Assembly: GCA_900169235.1 (NCBI GenBank)
Contig: FWCC01000248.1
Coordinates: forward strand, 1 to 64,000
Reading direction: 5' to 3'
DNA from: Zarea fungicola
Taxonomy: Eukaryota; Ascomycota; Sordariomycetes; Hypocreales; Cordycipitaceae
DNA length: 64,000 nt
This document shows positions 11,405 through 23,619 of this stretch, in pieces. Within the stretch, counting starts at the first letter, position 1; each line of letters starts with the position of its first letter. Below the pieces are notes generated by a model. It searched no databases. It worked only from the letters and a program-made list of their open reading frames with translations, and was not told the DNA's origin. The position numbers and the translations under genes are program-made.

Positions 11405-13017
11405 GTCAATACAGCTCTCGGTGAGTGTTTTGAACGGACGATTGTGCTGATTCAGATGCTAGCTTTCCAATGGCCGGGTGGTGAGCATCAAGGGTCGCTA
11501 GCAGTATGGCAGCCTGGGACGAAAGACAGCGATGGATCACACATTGCCTGGACTACCAGGTACAACGTCAAATCCACTCAAGAAGGAAGGAGCTAATCAA
11601 TTGATTAGTGTGCAGAGCAATCTAAGAAAAGTAACGTAAGATAGCTGCAACATGTGCATAACCGGGCAATCATCCAGTAAATGCTTTAACTTGGCGAAGA
11701 GAGCCGCATTAGCGGCCTAGTAACTGGCGGGTTCAATCTGCAGCCAGGTTCCTTTAACCATAGATAATTTTAGTGGAATATTTATTGCCGACCTTCATAG
11801 ATGTCTATAGTTACAGTCGTAGTTCGACCGACTAGCGTTAATTCTGGTTTGTGTCCATACATACAGCTATCCAAGGGAGCTTCTTAATATATACAGTATT
11901 TAAAAATAACTTACATAACTATATTAATATATACAACAGTAGAACAAACCACCAGATATATTAATAATAGAGCTGCTATTCGGCTAAACCTTGTGCGTTC
12001 TGATAGTATTGGGGGCTGTGGAATGTACGGTACTTTTGTACTCGCTGGCAATTCGCCTGGTAAAATAAACAGCCTGCTCGAGTGGATAAAGGAAAGTGGA
12101 GGGTCAACTGCGTCAACCAACTTTCTACTGTGCCACTCCCCAATCCTACAGACGGGCATTCTTCCAATGGCCACTTAATCTATATCTAGGCAACCGGCCG
12201 GAAATGGCATTCTATAATATCTGTTTGGCCTAGTCTTAGTGCGCCAGTTGGCCTATTCTTGGCTTTGGCCATTATACTTTGCCAAAGCAAACGCCCCGCA
12301 TAGTTATTAATATATTGTTATACGCTCGGAGTAGTTCTGGCGCAATCCACTGAGCAGACTCAAATCAAGGAATAACCCAAGACAGACCCTATTTTAACTG
12401 TATCCACCTCGAGGACTATCCGCGTGAAGAAAACGGAAACAAGGCTGCGATGGCTTGCCAGGCCATGACCTAGAGCTTACCAAGTGGGGTGAGAAGGGGC
12501 GGAAGGCGTTCTTGATGTGGGCGTCGGAGAACGGGACGACCCGTCGGAAACGTCAAGTCTACGGGCAATACGGAGTAACTGTGTGGTCATTGAAACTAAA
12601 GGGTCGGGCTCATGCGATGGCACCGTTCTAAGAACTGGCACACTATAATGGCATTTGCACAATTATCCCTCACTCTGCAAGCCGCATAGCCCTCCTTACA
12701 CCGCTGCTAGACGTGGTCAATAAAGGTCCTCGCGACAGTTCTTACATGTACGAAGTTGGGGACCTGAAACACAGAAGGAAATTATTAAACACAGTTTTCT
12801 ATAGTAAAAGAAGTAGGAACAAGTAATTCAAGCATCATTAATTCTTATTAATGTTAAAACATGACAGCTTGCTAGACCTAAAGCGGCCGGAGAGTTGTTT
12901 CATTTCCCGTTTCCAAGTCTACCCTTCTCCGGATCAAAACTCAGCGACTAGCCGCACTATTCCACGAAGCTAGTAAGCTTATGATTAAGTATCTCGCCCT
13001 CCTCAATCTTGCGCTAA
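11405..13017. other. Intergenic
   Basis: About 1.6 kb without a supportable gene. AT-rich runs occur at 11890-11960. Short overlapping frames at 11911-12178 occur on both strands over the same bases, typical of chance frames. Confidence 0.45.
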
Positions 13018-13551
13018 CTAAGCCGTGGCGACAATCTTGATAATGATGCCCTTGGTTACATAGCCCTTCGGATACGTCGGGCCTGTGTATGTCGGGCTAC
13101 TGGCATTCACCGTAACGCCCTGCGACCCGCCGTCCGAACCACACCCAAGCAGCGCAGCGGCCTTCTGCTCCGGTGTCGCGTTGGGCCCCCCGTCAATGGT
13201 TGTCGCGATATCCGCAAAGAGTACGCTCGTGTCGACGCTCAGGTCAATGTGTTTGGCGACTGCCTGGGCGGTGCCGTGGGCGTAGAGCTGCCACTCGGCG
13301 CAGTCGGCCGTGTCCTTGGCCGCCATGCTAAAGAGGCGGCCAGCGCGAGTCCCCGCACCATAGGCACGGAGGTAGGACGCGATGAACTGCACGTCGTTGA
13401 CGTCGACGCCCTGCGGGTCGCCGTTGGGGGCGTGGTAGCACAGCTGCTTGGAGTCCTCAGTTGGGTAGCAAGTACGGGGAGCCAGGAGGGGCGAGGCAAT
13501 GGCACGGCCAGCCAGGACAAGGGGCAGGAGATTGGCGAGGGTGGGGAGCAT
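13018..13551 (-). CDS. Small secreted protein of unknown function (177 aa)
   Basis: An intronless gene. The start at 13551 gives MLPTLANLLPLVLAGRAIAS, a clear signal peptide, so I prefer it to an in-frame ATG 13 codons upstream. The mature part has four cysteines: RTCYPTEDSKQLCYH at the N-terminus, DCAEW in the middle and LLGCGSDGG near the end. This suggests two disulfides. Other readable segments are VNDVQFIASYLRAYG, RLFSMAAKDTADCAEWQLY and PTYTGPTYPKGYVTKG. It resembles conserved fungal secreted proteins without known activity; I cannot give a name. It opens a run of secreted enzymes reaching to 22.6 kb. An effector or cell-surface role is possible but unproven. Confidence 0.75.
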   Translation of the reverse strand: MLPTLANLLPLVLAGRAIASPLLAPRTCYPTEDSKQLCYHAPNGDPQGVDVNDVQFIASYLRAYGAGTRAGRLFSMAAKDTADCAEWQLYAHGTAQAVAKHIDLSVDTSVLFADIATTIDGGPNATPEQKAAALLGCGSDGGSQGVTVNASSPTYTGPTYPKGYVTKGIIIKIVATA

Positions 13552-14539
13552 CGTGGCGGCGGGGGGAGGCTTCTGGGGAAAAGTGTTCAAGTAAGTCCGG
13601 GTGCTGTTGTAGGGGGCAGGGATGTGTGCACCTTTTGAGTACTAGCCAGAGACAACGGCGCGTAGCTCAGTCAATTTATAACTACCCACGTTTGGCAACA
13701 TGCTGCTTCATTGTGCATGCCACAGCCGTGGAAGAAAACTGATAACGGCCGGGATGATGCCGACATGCACCGAAGAACTTACTGCCAAGACTGCATCCGT
13801 TTTTCCAGCGGCAGGTTGCATGACGAAACATGCTCAACAAAATAGCTCGGGTGTTTAATACAAATATAGGCTGCCGTGGGCCATAACTGATGCAAATGCA
13901 CCGCAGATACGGCTTTCCCAAAGAGGCATGCAGAGGCATGCAGAGGCATGCAGATGGCATAGTGGTGTGCTTCTAAAACACCCCGAGGCAGCATCTACGA
14001 AGCTCGACTTTGCAAGGTACACCTGGGGGCCATCGCCGACGTGGTTCGTGGCCCCCTCCGCCAACGCCGTGTGGCTGCCGCGAGGCCGAAGGTAACGGTG
14101 GTGGAGATCTGACGGAAATAATTGACCGCGTGCAATACAGAAATGTGCCTGGGTCTGTGACGGCGATGCAACCAGTACCCAAAGTGAACACCGACCACCA
14201 ACGCTAGACTAACTACTTTGCAAATGTCTCCGGAAAGGCAGGGTAGAGTGGTGACGCAGCCAGAGCCGAGTATCGGCATTGCAAGGATCAAAAGTCCCCG
14301 TATTCTTTCGTTCTGTGCAGTTGACATTTTATCGGTATTTGGTTCTAGCCCAGCTTGATTCGTCTAAAGAACAGAGAGCGGCCTCCCTAGGCTCCAGGTC
14401 AGCTTTGCTTCTGATGAAATGACTGTAGGGTGCTTTGCTCCCCCATCCCAAGAAAAGTTTAGTATTCTTCTCTCAGATCTCGTCAATCTCTATTCGTTGT
14501 TCTCGAATTGCAGTTGTTAGTTGAGCGGCGGATAAAGCC
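13552..14539. other. Intergenic, promoter of the GH55-type gene
   Basis: This stretch contains the divergent promoters of the small secreted protein (minus) and the large GH55-type gene (plus). CT-rich pyrimidine tracts lie just before 14540 (about 14440-14500), typical of fungal start regions. No other gene is supported. Confidence 0.5.
13923..13952. repeat. Three tandem copies of GAGGCATGCA
   Basis: A perfect 10-nt unit occurs three times in a row in the shared upstream region. Each copy holds the palindrome GCATGC, so a protein-binding role is conceivable. It could equally be slippage. Confidence 0.85.
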
Positions 14540-17500
14540 ATGGCACTTCTGAGTCTCATCCTGCCTTTACTGGCTGTGCAGGCCAGTGTTGTGCATGCAG
14601 GCGGTCCGCTTCCCATTCGTGCCATAGAATTGAACGCAACCGAGCTGCCTTATAATCCTCGGGTACGTATATATGCATTTTTCATTCATTCTCCGAACTT
14701 GGTAGAAAGGCAACAAAGCTAACATTAGTCTGTATCCAAACAGCCCGCACCAGCGTACATGGTTGACAACACACATAACTACTACCATGTAGCTCCCGAC
14801 AAGGGCAAACAAAATGGCCCAGAATGGAAGTACTCGGGTAGTCTCGAGGGCTACATGAGCAACCTCAAGCAGGGATATGTACTCCGCGGCGGCTATCGTA
14901 GCTACAACGGCACCAGCAACGGCACCAAGCTGACGAGCTTCAAGTCGCCAGCGTTTAAGGCGCAGGCATCGTCGTCTGATTTTTGGCTAGCCAAGTTGGG
15001 CTCCCTAGGAAGCGTAAGTCCCAATCCCATATCCCAGGTCGAACTCCTTGCCTCTGAGGCGTAACTTACGTGCGTCGCATGGCCAGCAACCACTTGCTGG
15101 TGGTAATGACTACCAATTTTTCCGCAACGTCGTCGACGACTTTGGCGCCGACAATTCGGGCAACACAGACACTGCAGAGTCGCTCAATGCTGCGTCAGCC
15201 AGCTGGAACAAGGCCTCCGTTGGCGGCAAGAAGACGCGCTGCGGCCAGAATTGCGGCAATACCTTTTCCCAGGGCGCCGTCCTCTTTTTCCCCGGTGGCA
15301 CCTACAAGATCTGCTCGCCCCTCATCCAGTATTACTATACACAGTTCGTCGGCGACCCTAACGATATGCCCGTCATCAAAGGCTGCGATAAGTTTCAAGG
15401 CATTGCTCTTATTGACGTAGATCCCTACATCCCGGGCGGTGCAGGCCAGCAGTGGTACATTAACCAAAACCAGTTCTTCCGGCAGATCAGGAATTTTCGT
15501 TTTGACATGACAGAGATGCCAGAAACAACCGATGAAAATGGCCAGAGTTACGCGCCGACGGGCATGCATTGGCAGGTGTCGCAGGCCACGTCGCTGCAAA
15601 ACCTCGTTTTTGACATGCCAAAGACGAGCACCACGACGGCCGTGGGCATCTTTACCGAAAATGGCAGCGGTGGGTTTGTCTCGGATCTCACATTCAACGG
15701 CGGCAATATCGGCTGGCGTGCCGGCTCCCAGCAGTATACGGCACGCGGCCTCACGTTCAATAAGTGCAACACCGCAGTGCAGATGGTCTGGGACTGGGGC
15801 TGGACTTGGCAGGATATCACCGTCAACGGTGGCTCCATCGCCTTCAATATCTCCGGCGTTGGTGGTCTCACTGGCCAAGGCATCGGCAGCGTGTCCATCG
15901 TTGACTCGGATATAAGCGGCGTCGGGGTCGGCGTGCTTACCAACAGTGTGGCAACGGCGCCCAACATCGTCCTTGACAATACCAAGTTCACCAACGTCGG
16001 CACTGCGGTCAAGTCGACCGACGGGACCACCCTCCTCTCTGGAGGTGCCGATCTCTGGGCAACGGGCAAGCGCTACAACGGTGACAAAGGCTCGACGGAG
16101 ACGGGCAACGTCAAGGCACCCGCGCGCGGCAAGGGGCTCAATGGCGACAGCGGGAAACTCTACGTGCGCTCTCGTCCACAGTATGAGAAGAAAGCTCTCA
16201 GCGACTTCCTGGTGGCCACAACCGATGGTGGGTGTAAGAACGATGCCAGCGGCGACCAAGCCGGGTGCCTCAACGCTTTCCTACAGAGCGCAGTGGACAA
16301 GGGGAAAATTGCATTCTTCCCGGCTGGCATTTATGCCGTAGGGTCCACGGTACGTATCCCGACAGACTCTATAGTGCAGGGCTCCTCGTGGTCGCAGATT
16401 ATGGGATCAGGATTCTACTTTAGCGACATCACAAAGCCAAAGGTCATGGTGCAGGTTGGTGACAAAGGCGATATCGGCACAATGGAGATTACAGAGATGC
16501 TGTTCTCGGTACGCGGCGCTACCGCCGGCGCCATCCTCATGGAGTGGAACGTCGCGGCCGAGTCGCAGGGCGCAGCAGCCATGTGGGATTCCCACTTCCG
16601 CGTCGGTGGCGCTCTGGGGACGGATCTTGACCTGGCTACGTGCCCACGCTTCAGCAATAACGCCGCGTGTGTTGCTGCTTCTCTGCTCTTCCGCATCACA
16701 CCACAGTCCAACGGTTACTTCGAGAACGTGTGGGCCTGGGTTGGCGACCACGATAATGATCAGAGCATCGTGAACCAGCCCGACTCGAGCATCACGCAAA
16801 TCTCAGTCTTTGCCGCTCGTGGCATGTTAATCGAGTCCAAGGGCCCCTCATGGTTCTACGGAGGTGGCTCGGAGCACTCAGTGCTGTACAACTACCTCAT
16901 CAGCGGCGCCAAGAGCGTCTACATGGGCCACATCCAGACTGAGTCGCCGTACTACCAGCCAAACCCCAGGCCGCCTGAGCCATTCCGCGCCGGTGCCAGC
17001 TTCCCCAACGATCCTGACTTTAGCGGGTGCGAAATTGCCGCCGTGGAGGATGACCGATGCAATTATGCCTGGGGCCTGCTCGTGGTCGACTCGGCCGACG
17101 TCATGGTACACTCGGCCGGTCTCTATAGCTTCTTCAATGAGTATTACCAAGACTGCATCGGTACAAATAACTGCCAGACTCGCATTCTTGAGGTCAAGGG
17201 TTCGACCGGCGTTGTCGTCTTCAACTTGTTTACTGTCGCCACCGTCAACATTGCGAGCGGCATTGACAGCACCAACGTCCCGCAGAAAGATAACCAGCGT
17301 GGCTTCACCACTGAAGTCAGCGTCTGGGTACCACTACCTGGCTCCGATACAGTTGACATCATCTGGGTAGATACCAAAGTGTGGGATACCCAAACAGTCA
17401 CCTGCTCGGCCGCATCGTGCATGTTCATCATTCCTACCAAGGGTCTTGGATCCACGACGACGATTCAGCCCAGCAACTATACAACATCATTCGAGTATGG

Positions 17501-19498
17501 GGGGCTCGGCCCAACAAGCATTGGTGGCTCCATCAGCACTGTGTTTGTCACGTCGACCACGACTGTCGTCATGCAGGTGCCACCCGTCAAAACTGATGGC
17601 ATTGGCTACTCCAACGTTAATGTGACGTCGGGCACCACGCCGGTTGTCGTGCACCCCAGCGTTCCCATCCAGCCTATTAGTTTGACCCTGCCTGACGGCA
17701 GCGGGGGCTCCACGGTCCGGACAGTACCGCTGCCGCCCTGGCCACAGATTGATGGAGGTCCTACCAGTCAATATACCGACCCGGCCACCTTACCGCCTCC
17801 ATCTGGAGGCGCTGGGCCCGGTTCTAGTACCACCTACTTTACGCCCATCAAGACCGTCATCACGGTTCCCAGCGCTACAGTGACGACAGTTACGTTTCCC
17901 GCGTCGACCGGTGCCGTCACTATCAGCTGTCCTGCCCGGACTTCCATTGCCTTTGCAACGCCTCCAATGATTGTCGCCACCACCTGCACCGGCTCGTCAT
18001 CTCTGACGCTCAACTTTGCTTGCCCCGTCACCCGCGTGTTGACGTTCCTCGGCCCTGCTACGGCAGAGGCTACTGTCGACTGCTCCCTGGTGACGTCTTG
18101 GATGACAGGAGAAACTTCCACCACGACGCCGCTGCCTGTCTTCCCAATCTGGCCTCCCGGTGTCATCATTGTCCCAGAGGAAAAGGAAATAGAAAAGCCT
18201 GAACCGGGTGAAGATGGCGTTCACGTGCCTTGCCACACATGGTTCTTTTTCCTGTGCATCCAATGGGACGATGTCAAAATTCGCTCATGGTACTGGATTT
18301 TGCCTCCGGGTATCTACGGTCCAGGCCCGCCGCCCATCAACTACATCCGCCTCCCGCCGGGCGTCAAGATCAACGGCAACCTGCCGCCCTGGCCGCGCCT
18401 TACCATCGGTCCCGACAACCAACTTACAACCGAGTCTGAGCCTGAGTGTAAGACGGAGACGGCCACGGCCTGCACCTACACCACGTATGTCTCAGCCGGC
18501 ACGACCACGTCGTCTACCAAGTCCTGTGAGACTGTTATGGGCTGCTCCCTCAGTGTGTCCGACTCCACCACCTTCGAAGTCGGCACGCAGACAGCTGCGC
18601 CGATCGGTACCTGGCGCAAGGAGAGATGGGACACAGCCACCAGGGGAGTCGACTTCACCAACTCAGTCCTCGAAGCGGTATCATCCGAGCTGGCCCGCCA
18701 AGAGGCCGCTGGCGACGGGACCACCCTCGAGGTCACGCAGGGCCCAACGGCAGGACCTACGTGCGGCGGTGCAAGCACCGCGTGCGGCGGCACCGTCTGC
18801 TCCGGCTACTGGTGCACGCCAATGCCAAGGGGCCTCCCGCCGGGGTACCAGGACCCCAAGGACCCCAACTCTGGCGGCTACGAGGCGCCGACCAAGACCA
18901 TTGGCACGAGCGAGCCCCCTACCGGACCCCCTACCGGATCGCCCACGACGCCGCTGGAGCGCGGGCCCATCAAGTGCTTCGACGAGAGCGACTTCCCTGG
19001 CCACGCCGACCTCCAGTCGGGTGCCCAGGATGGCTTTTCGAAGCAGTTTAGCGGCCTGCGCTCGGGCAGCGACGACCTCATTGGCCCTGGCGACGCGCCC
19101 GTCTACCACCGCTACACGGACGGCCATGGCGTCAATTACGACTACGAGTGCAGGTGGGTTGACGGATGCAAGACAACCAAGGACAAGATGAGCTTTCAGT
19201 TCCCCATTGGCGGGGGCAGCTTGATTACTGCATACCTGCTAGTGAGAGAGGATTTTACAAAGTGTGAGTGACTCCCCTTCCATTTTACCTTTTTTATGTA
19301 AACAGATGAAGGAAACTGACCATACAACTAGGTAATAACGGCGGCGTCGGTGGCCAATGCCAAGTCGGATGTCTACTGTATACTTTCAAAGGCGGACTGG
19401 GAGATGCACCAGTTGATCCTTGTAAGAAGTTCGACTGCAGTACATGCGATTCAATAGGGGACCCACCGCAATGTCGAACGTGCTGTCACATTGGGTGA
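14540..19498 (+). CDS. Large secreted GH55-type beta-1,3-glucanase with long Thr/Pro/Cys-rich tail (1578 aa)
   Basis: Exons are 14540-14662, 14744-15013, 15087-19263 and 19332-19498; phases agree and the sum is 4737 nt. A signal peptide (MALLSLILPLLAVQASVVHA) leads. Two pectate-lyase-3/right-handed beta-helix halves follow. The first begins near residue 140 with VVDDFGADNSGNTD and GAVLFFPGGTYKI. The second begins near 375 with DFLVATTDGGCKNDASGD and GKIAFFPAGIY. The QTESPYYQPNP segment matches the conserved GH55 acidic motif. This pairing is typical of fungal exo-1,3-beta-glucanases. From about residue 800 to the end lies a Thr/Ser/Pro-rich extension with PPGVKINGNLPPWP and CGG motifs. The last exon adds a compact Cys-rich tail with about nine cysteines, ending CRTCCHIG. 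The tail may bind wall polymers (inference). GH55 domains normally stand alone at about 750 residues, so this is twice as long. Confidence 0.88.
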
Positions 19499-19717
19499 GG
19501 TGACGATGTAAATGGTTTTTGATATCAATATAGCCGAGCATAGTCTGTGAACAGTAGGGATTGTTTGCTGGTGCATTTACTATATGAACAGTATTTACCA
19601 ACTATAAAGAATGTACGGGTCTTCTTGGCTGATTTGTACATTTTTTTGTCGTGCCTTTTTAAGGCTTTTTGTATTGTTAGTGTCGCGGCCAAAAGTCAAG
19701 TCTTAGTCCATCCAGCC

Positions 19718-21112
19718 TTATAATCCTAGCAACAGTTTGACTTGTGCAACCAGTGGTCCAACTGGTTTGCCCAGCAGATCAAGAAGTGCGTCCAACAGGA
19801 ACTTTGGCAAAATTTCAAGCGCGGCGAGATCGAGAATAGACGAGAACACGGTCTTCCTGGAGCATCCACTCCTCTGGGCGCCGTTCATTGTCTGAATAAG
19901 CCACTGAAGAGCCTTGGGCGCCGCCAAAATCGCCAAGCTTCCGTGGTCAGACTGCTGATCCCGTTGGTACTGGATTGTCGCACCGGCTGCACAGTACTTG
20001 TCCACCAGAGCATCCGTCTCGGCTACAGGGCTGATTTCATCTCCTACAGACTTGTAAAGAAACATTGGAATTTTCGGCGTGTCGCCAAAACCCAGGGCGT
20101 TTTCGCTTATAATTTTCTTAGCAACGGGGTTTGTGTAGACCAGGTTGCGATCATCAAACATGCCAATAATGTCCTCATTTTGGAACTCGGCCGAGTCTGC
20201 GTCCAGGCACTGGCTGCGCACCGAGAAGAACTTGTCCCGATACTGGGGAAGGAGGTGCTGGTTGACGACGGGCACGAGCTCTGGGTACTGATTCATGAGT
20301 CCCACCACACCGGTCGGGATCAGTCCCGCATGGGACTGTCCATTGATGGACGTCACGACGGTTGTGATGTTGGGCACTGATCCGCCCACGGCCGCACCGG
20401 CAATGGCCAGCTCTGGGGCATACGAGGGCTGCAGCTCCGCCGCCCACATCGAGGCCAGACTTCCGCCAGAGTAACCCCACATGGCCACGGTCGGCTTCTT
20501 GCTTATGCCCGTAAAAGAGTTTGAGTTGATGGCGGCCCGAATGCCATCCAGGACGGCATGGCCCGCCAGCTTGTTGGCCAGGAATGCGGCGTTGGGGCCC
20601 AGAAAATCCGGCGCGATGACGACCCAGCCCTGCTCCAGGGCTCCCTCCACCAGGAGAAGCTCTGATTCCGTAGTCATGGTTCCCTTGTCGGGGCCCGTTG
20701 CGTGCGCAAACTGAAACGCATAAGAGGGCGCGCAGTTGATGTACGCAGCATCTTCCGCCACTTGGTACGAGAGAACCTTTGTCATGTCCGCATTGTGAGG
20801 CACAAGTACAGTGAGGACAGTTGCAGTGGCATTGCCAAGGCTGTCAGTGGTCCGATACAGAATCTGATATGTGGCATCAAGATTCAGCGGGTCGAATCCA
20901 AAAGCGGCGATTTTGGCAGGAGGCGGGCGGTGCCGCAATATCGTGCCTGGTGCCACTTGCTCGAGACCGTCCGGGACAACATAGAATGGGTCGTCGCTTG
21001 GCTGCACGGTTGTGGCGCGATCGTAAAGAGGTGCGGGAATCGGCGGGGCAGCGGCGATGAGCGACGCCAGTGCCGTGGCAGTCACGAAAGCCTTGGTTAG
21101 AAATTGAACCAT
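19718..21112 (-). CDS. Secreted LIP-family lipase (464 aa)
   Basis: An intronless gene for a secretory triacylglycerol lipase of the Candida-type LIP family (alpha/beta hydrolase). The start at 21112 gives a signal peptide, MVQFLTKAFVTATALASLIAA. Family landmarks follow: DPFYVVPDGLEQVAPGTILR, YQILYRTTDSLGN and WVVIAPDFLGPNAAF. The nucleophile elbow is GYSGG (Ser about 215). SVGDEISP carries the catalytic Asp (about 357) and SDHGSLA the catalytic His (about 390). All three catalytic residues are present. The length is normal for the family. It lies tail-to-tail with the GH55-type gene, about 220 nt away. It probably releases fatty acids from environmental or host lipids. Confidence 0.92.
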   Translation of the reverse strand: MVQFLTKAFVTATALASLIAAAPPIPAPLYDRATTVQPSDDPFYVVPDGLEQVAPGTILRHRPPPAKIAAFGFDPLNLDATYQILYRTTDSLGNATATVLTVLVPHNADMTKVLSYQVAEDAAYINCAPSYAFQFAHATGPDKGTMTTESELLLVEGALEQGWVVIAPDFLGPNAAFLANKLAGHAVLDGIRAAINSNSFTGISKKPTVAMWGYSGGSLASMWAAELQPSYAPELAIAGAAVGGSVPNITTVVTSINGQSHAGLIPTGVVGLMNQYPELVPVVNQHLLPQYRDKFFSVRSQCLDADSAEFQNEDIIGMFDDRNLVYTNPVAKKIISENALGFGDTPKIPMFLYKSVGDEISPVAETDALVDKYCAAGATIQYQRDQQSDHGSLAILAAPKALQWLIQTMNGAQRSGCSRKTVFSSILDLAALEILPKFLLDALLDLLGKPVGPLVAQVKLLLGL

Positions 21113-21838
21113 GATAAGCCGGGTGCCGTTTGGGTCTGGGGAGAAGCACAGGGGGTAAAAGGCAGCTGGGCTTTTCTCTGGCTTGGATCCGGACAGCACT
21201 CATCATCCTTGATCTGGGGCGAACCGACTTCAAATACTCTTCTCCTCCTGTCTGAGAATGGGCGGTTAGACGGTGGGCCATCACCGAGGTTTCATCGCGT
21301 AGGCAACTTTTACGGAAGCCAGCTGACTTTCCTTGCATACATAGCCTCATTTTTGGGGGGAACTTTAGTAGATGCCCCATTGTCTTTTGAGACGTAACCA
21401 GCCATACGAGCAAACAAAGAAACAACCCGCGAGACAACGGGTGGGTCGGGAGGCTACAATGCCGAGAATTTGGATCGGCGGGGACGATGGATTTGTGGCT
21501 GATTCAGCTCGTGGAAGAGATGCATGGCGAGTTGTGCGGGGAACCAGATCGGGATTTTTCTAGCTCCCGGTAGCTGCATTGAAGTGAGTGTTCCCGAGGT
21601 ATCTTTCGACATTGCTCTGGGTATGATTGGCTGCAGCGTATGGACATGCGTCTTCCTACAGTAAGAATGATTTACGTTCGCACAAGCCCATCACATGGTA
21701 ACTAGGTGCGGCTTTGTTGCGCAAGCAGTCGGAATAGCGCCGGCTCTCGAGTCATACAGAAATGCGAATGGCACATTGACGGTGCACAGGAAACTACCTG
21801 AATTCGGTGCTAGCCAAATTGGGGTTTCAACTAACTAT
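21113..21838. other. Intergenic
   Basis: Promoter region of the lipase at the left and 3' flank of the PL7-like gene at the right. No gene is supported. Confidence 0.5.
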
Positions 21839-22594
21839 CTAGTTATGAACTACCTGAATGCTGGCAATGCGGACCTCAGAGCTTGCGCCAGTCTTGCCTT
21901 GGTTGTAGTTTCCCGCCTTGAAGTAGCAATCGGGTGACTCCCACTCAAAGGTGCTCAAGACAGTCTTCTTACCGTTGATGGAAATGCTAAGCACGTTGTT
22001 CGAATATGACATCTGGTATTTGAATTGCTGTCCCACAGGGACAGTGCCAAGCTTTGTAATCACCTGGTTGCCATCCTCGTTGGGCTTGACACCAACAACA
22101 ATCTCCCCCTTCTTGCTGTAGTACATCTCGGCCAATGGCTTGCTAGCATCGGCAGCGAAGACTTGGCCAATGGCGGTGCCGTGGCTACCATCATCGGCGG
22201 TAATGACGGTCATTGTCACGTCCAGAGTGTTGGTGCCCGTTGGAGGCCAAGCCGCATTTTGGCCATTGCTTTTGTTGACTTCGCGCAGTTCGGTGCGGCA
22301 GTGTGTGCTGCCAGACGTGGTGGCACAACCAGTGATGGACGGGTTGCCCGGCGCGGTGAGCACAATCTGACCAGTCGACTTGTCGGTAAAGAAAGTAGGG
22401 CCAGTATAACCGTTGCAACCTTGCAGCTGCTTGCTCTTGATAATATCAATACTGCCACTGCTGCCTGTAGGCAGTTGAAGGTTCCAGTAGGATAGGTCAA
22501 AGTTGCCGCCCGGAGCGCAGTTTGGGTTCGCCGCCAGTGTGGGAATGGAAGCAAGCAGCGCCACAGAGGCAAGCGTGCGAATAGCTGAGTTCAT
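21839..22594 (-). CDS. Secreted PL7-like polysaccharide lyase (251 aa)
   Basis: An intronless gene with a signal peptide (MNSAIRTLASVALLASIPTLA). The body is a single alginate-lyase-2-type jelly roll: LSYWNLQLPTGSSGS, GPTFFTDKSTGQIVLTAPG, the substrate-cleft motif HCRTELREV, DDGSHGTAIGQVF and the C-terminal YFKAGNYNQG. These match the R-T-E-L-R and YFKAGxYNQ blocks of PL7 and neighbouring glucuronan-lyase families. The usual Q-I-H catalytic triplet reads Q-V-F here (GQVFAAD), so the histidine is missing at that place. Activity or substrate may therefore differ from alginate lyases. It probably cleaves a uronic-acid polymer outside the cell. It is transcribed in the same direction as the lipase. 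Confidence 0.85.
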   Translation of the reverse strand: MNSAIRTLASVALLASIPTLAANPNCAPGGNFDLSYWNLQLPTGSSGSIDIIKSKQLQGCNGYTGPTFFTDKSTGQIVLTAPGNPSITGCATTSGSTHCRTELREVNKSNGQNAAWPPTGTNTLDVTMTVITADDGSHGTAIGQVFAADASKPLAEMYYSKKGEIVVGVKPNEDGNQVITKLGTVPVGQQFKYQMSYSNNVLSISINGKKTVLSTFEWESPDCYFKAGNYNQGKTGASSEVRIASIQVVHN

Positions 22595-23619
22595 AATGAT
22601 TGAGTTGGAATAAATTTCTGATAAAAACTTGCTGATTTATAAAGTGAAATCACTCGAATTGTTAATCTTCTGCTTCACGGCAAGAGAGGGCAGTCCCTCG
22701 GCGGGTTTTATAGTTTGCTGGACGAGCAAAAGTTAAACCTAGCTTACACGTTTTCTCTCGGATTTTCGCCTGCGCAATGGGCAATGTTCACCACTGCTGG
22801 AGAATATAAATTAAAGTAACGTTGCCGAAAAGCAATCTAACCACGGCTATTTTACAAATGTGATGGTCGTCTGATCCGAATGATCAACTCCTGCTGCAGT
22901 TTTGCTGGTGCCAAGTATACCGAGATGCGCAGTTTAGGTGCAGGAGAATGCCTATTGGTGGAATTTCTTGATGGACGGCATTCACGCGACGACTTATGTT
23001 GATCTCTTTATATGGTCAGGGTATTTAAGCTTAAAAGACTAAACAGCGGATGAATTTGCGTTAGAGTGCCAAGACGGCAATTCACTGTCGCTGCCATAGG
23101 TCGAGTAGTTGGGATTTTGACAGCTAATCGGCACAGCAATGTTGAATTTTGTTCATCATGACACGGACGATTCTTGGGGTTGAGTAACAAGCGGGTTTGT
23201 GGCGCATTAATTTGAGGGCAGAGAGAGTCTTCCTCACATTACCAGGCTACTCCGCTGGTCAGCTGCGCTGTAACCAGTCAAACGATGGATGCAACAGTTT
23301 CGTCAATTCAACAAACCTCCTCTTATTATTGAGAGAGGGAAAGGCAGGCTTCGTGGGTTGGATCCAAGACGGAGTTGATATGGGTAGTGTTTCGGGTGAT
23401 TGTTCACCGATGTAGACACGCATATGTATAGAATGAACAAAAACCAGCCTGTAGCGATCCAACGCGTGGCCGTCAGCTTTCAGCTTTGGCAATACTATTC
23501 TGGCTGAGACAGTGGATTCGACCTATTTCGCCAGCGGTGTCTATACCCAATTACAAAATCTAGCGGCCGTCTCGGATTAAATTACTCCCTTTTTTGTTAA
23601 GATTTGACTAAATGGCTCT
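22595..23619. other. Intergenic
   Basis: Upstream region of the PL7-like gene. Short frames at 23008-23492 lie on both strands and show no family. Confidence 0.45.

Noticed and set aside
11700..11760. tRNA-like GGGTTCAATC (B-box-like) word
   Set aside because: No matching A box, acceptor stem or anticodon arm can be drawn around it.
18476..19191. Long antisense and shifted frames inside the GH55-type gene
   Set aside because: They are shadows of GC-rich codon usage in the real frame.
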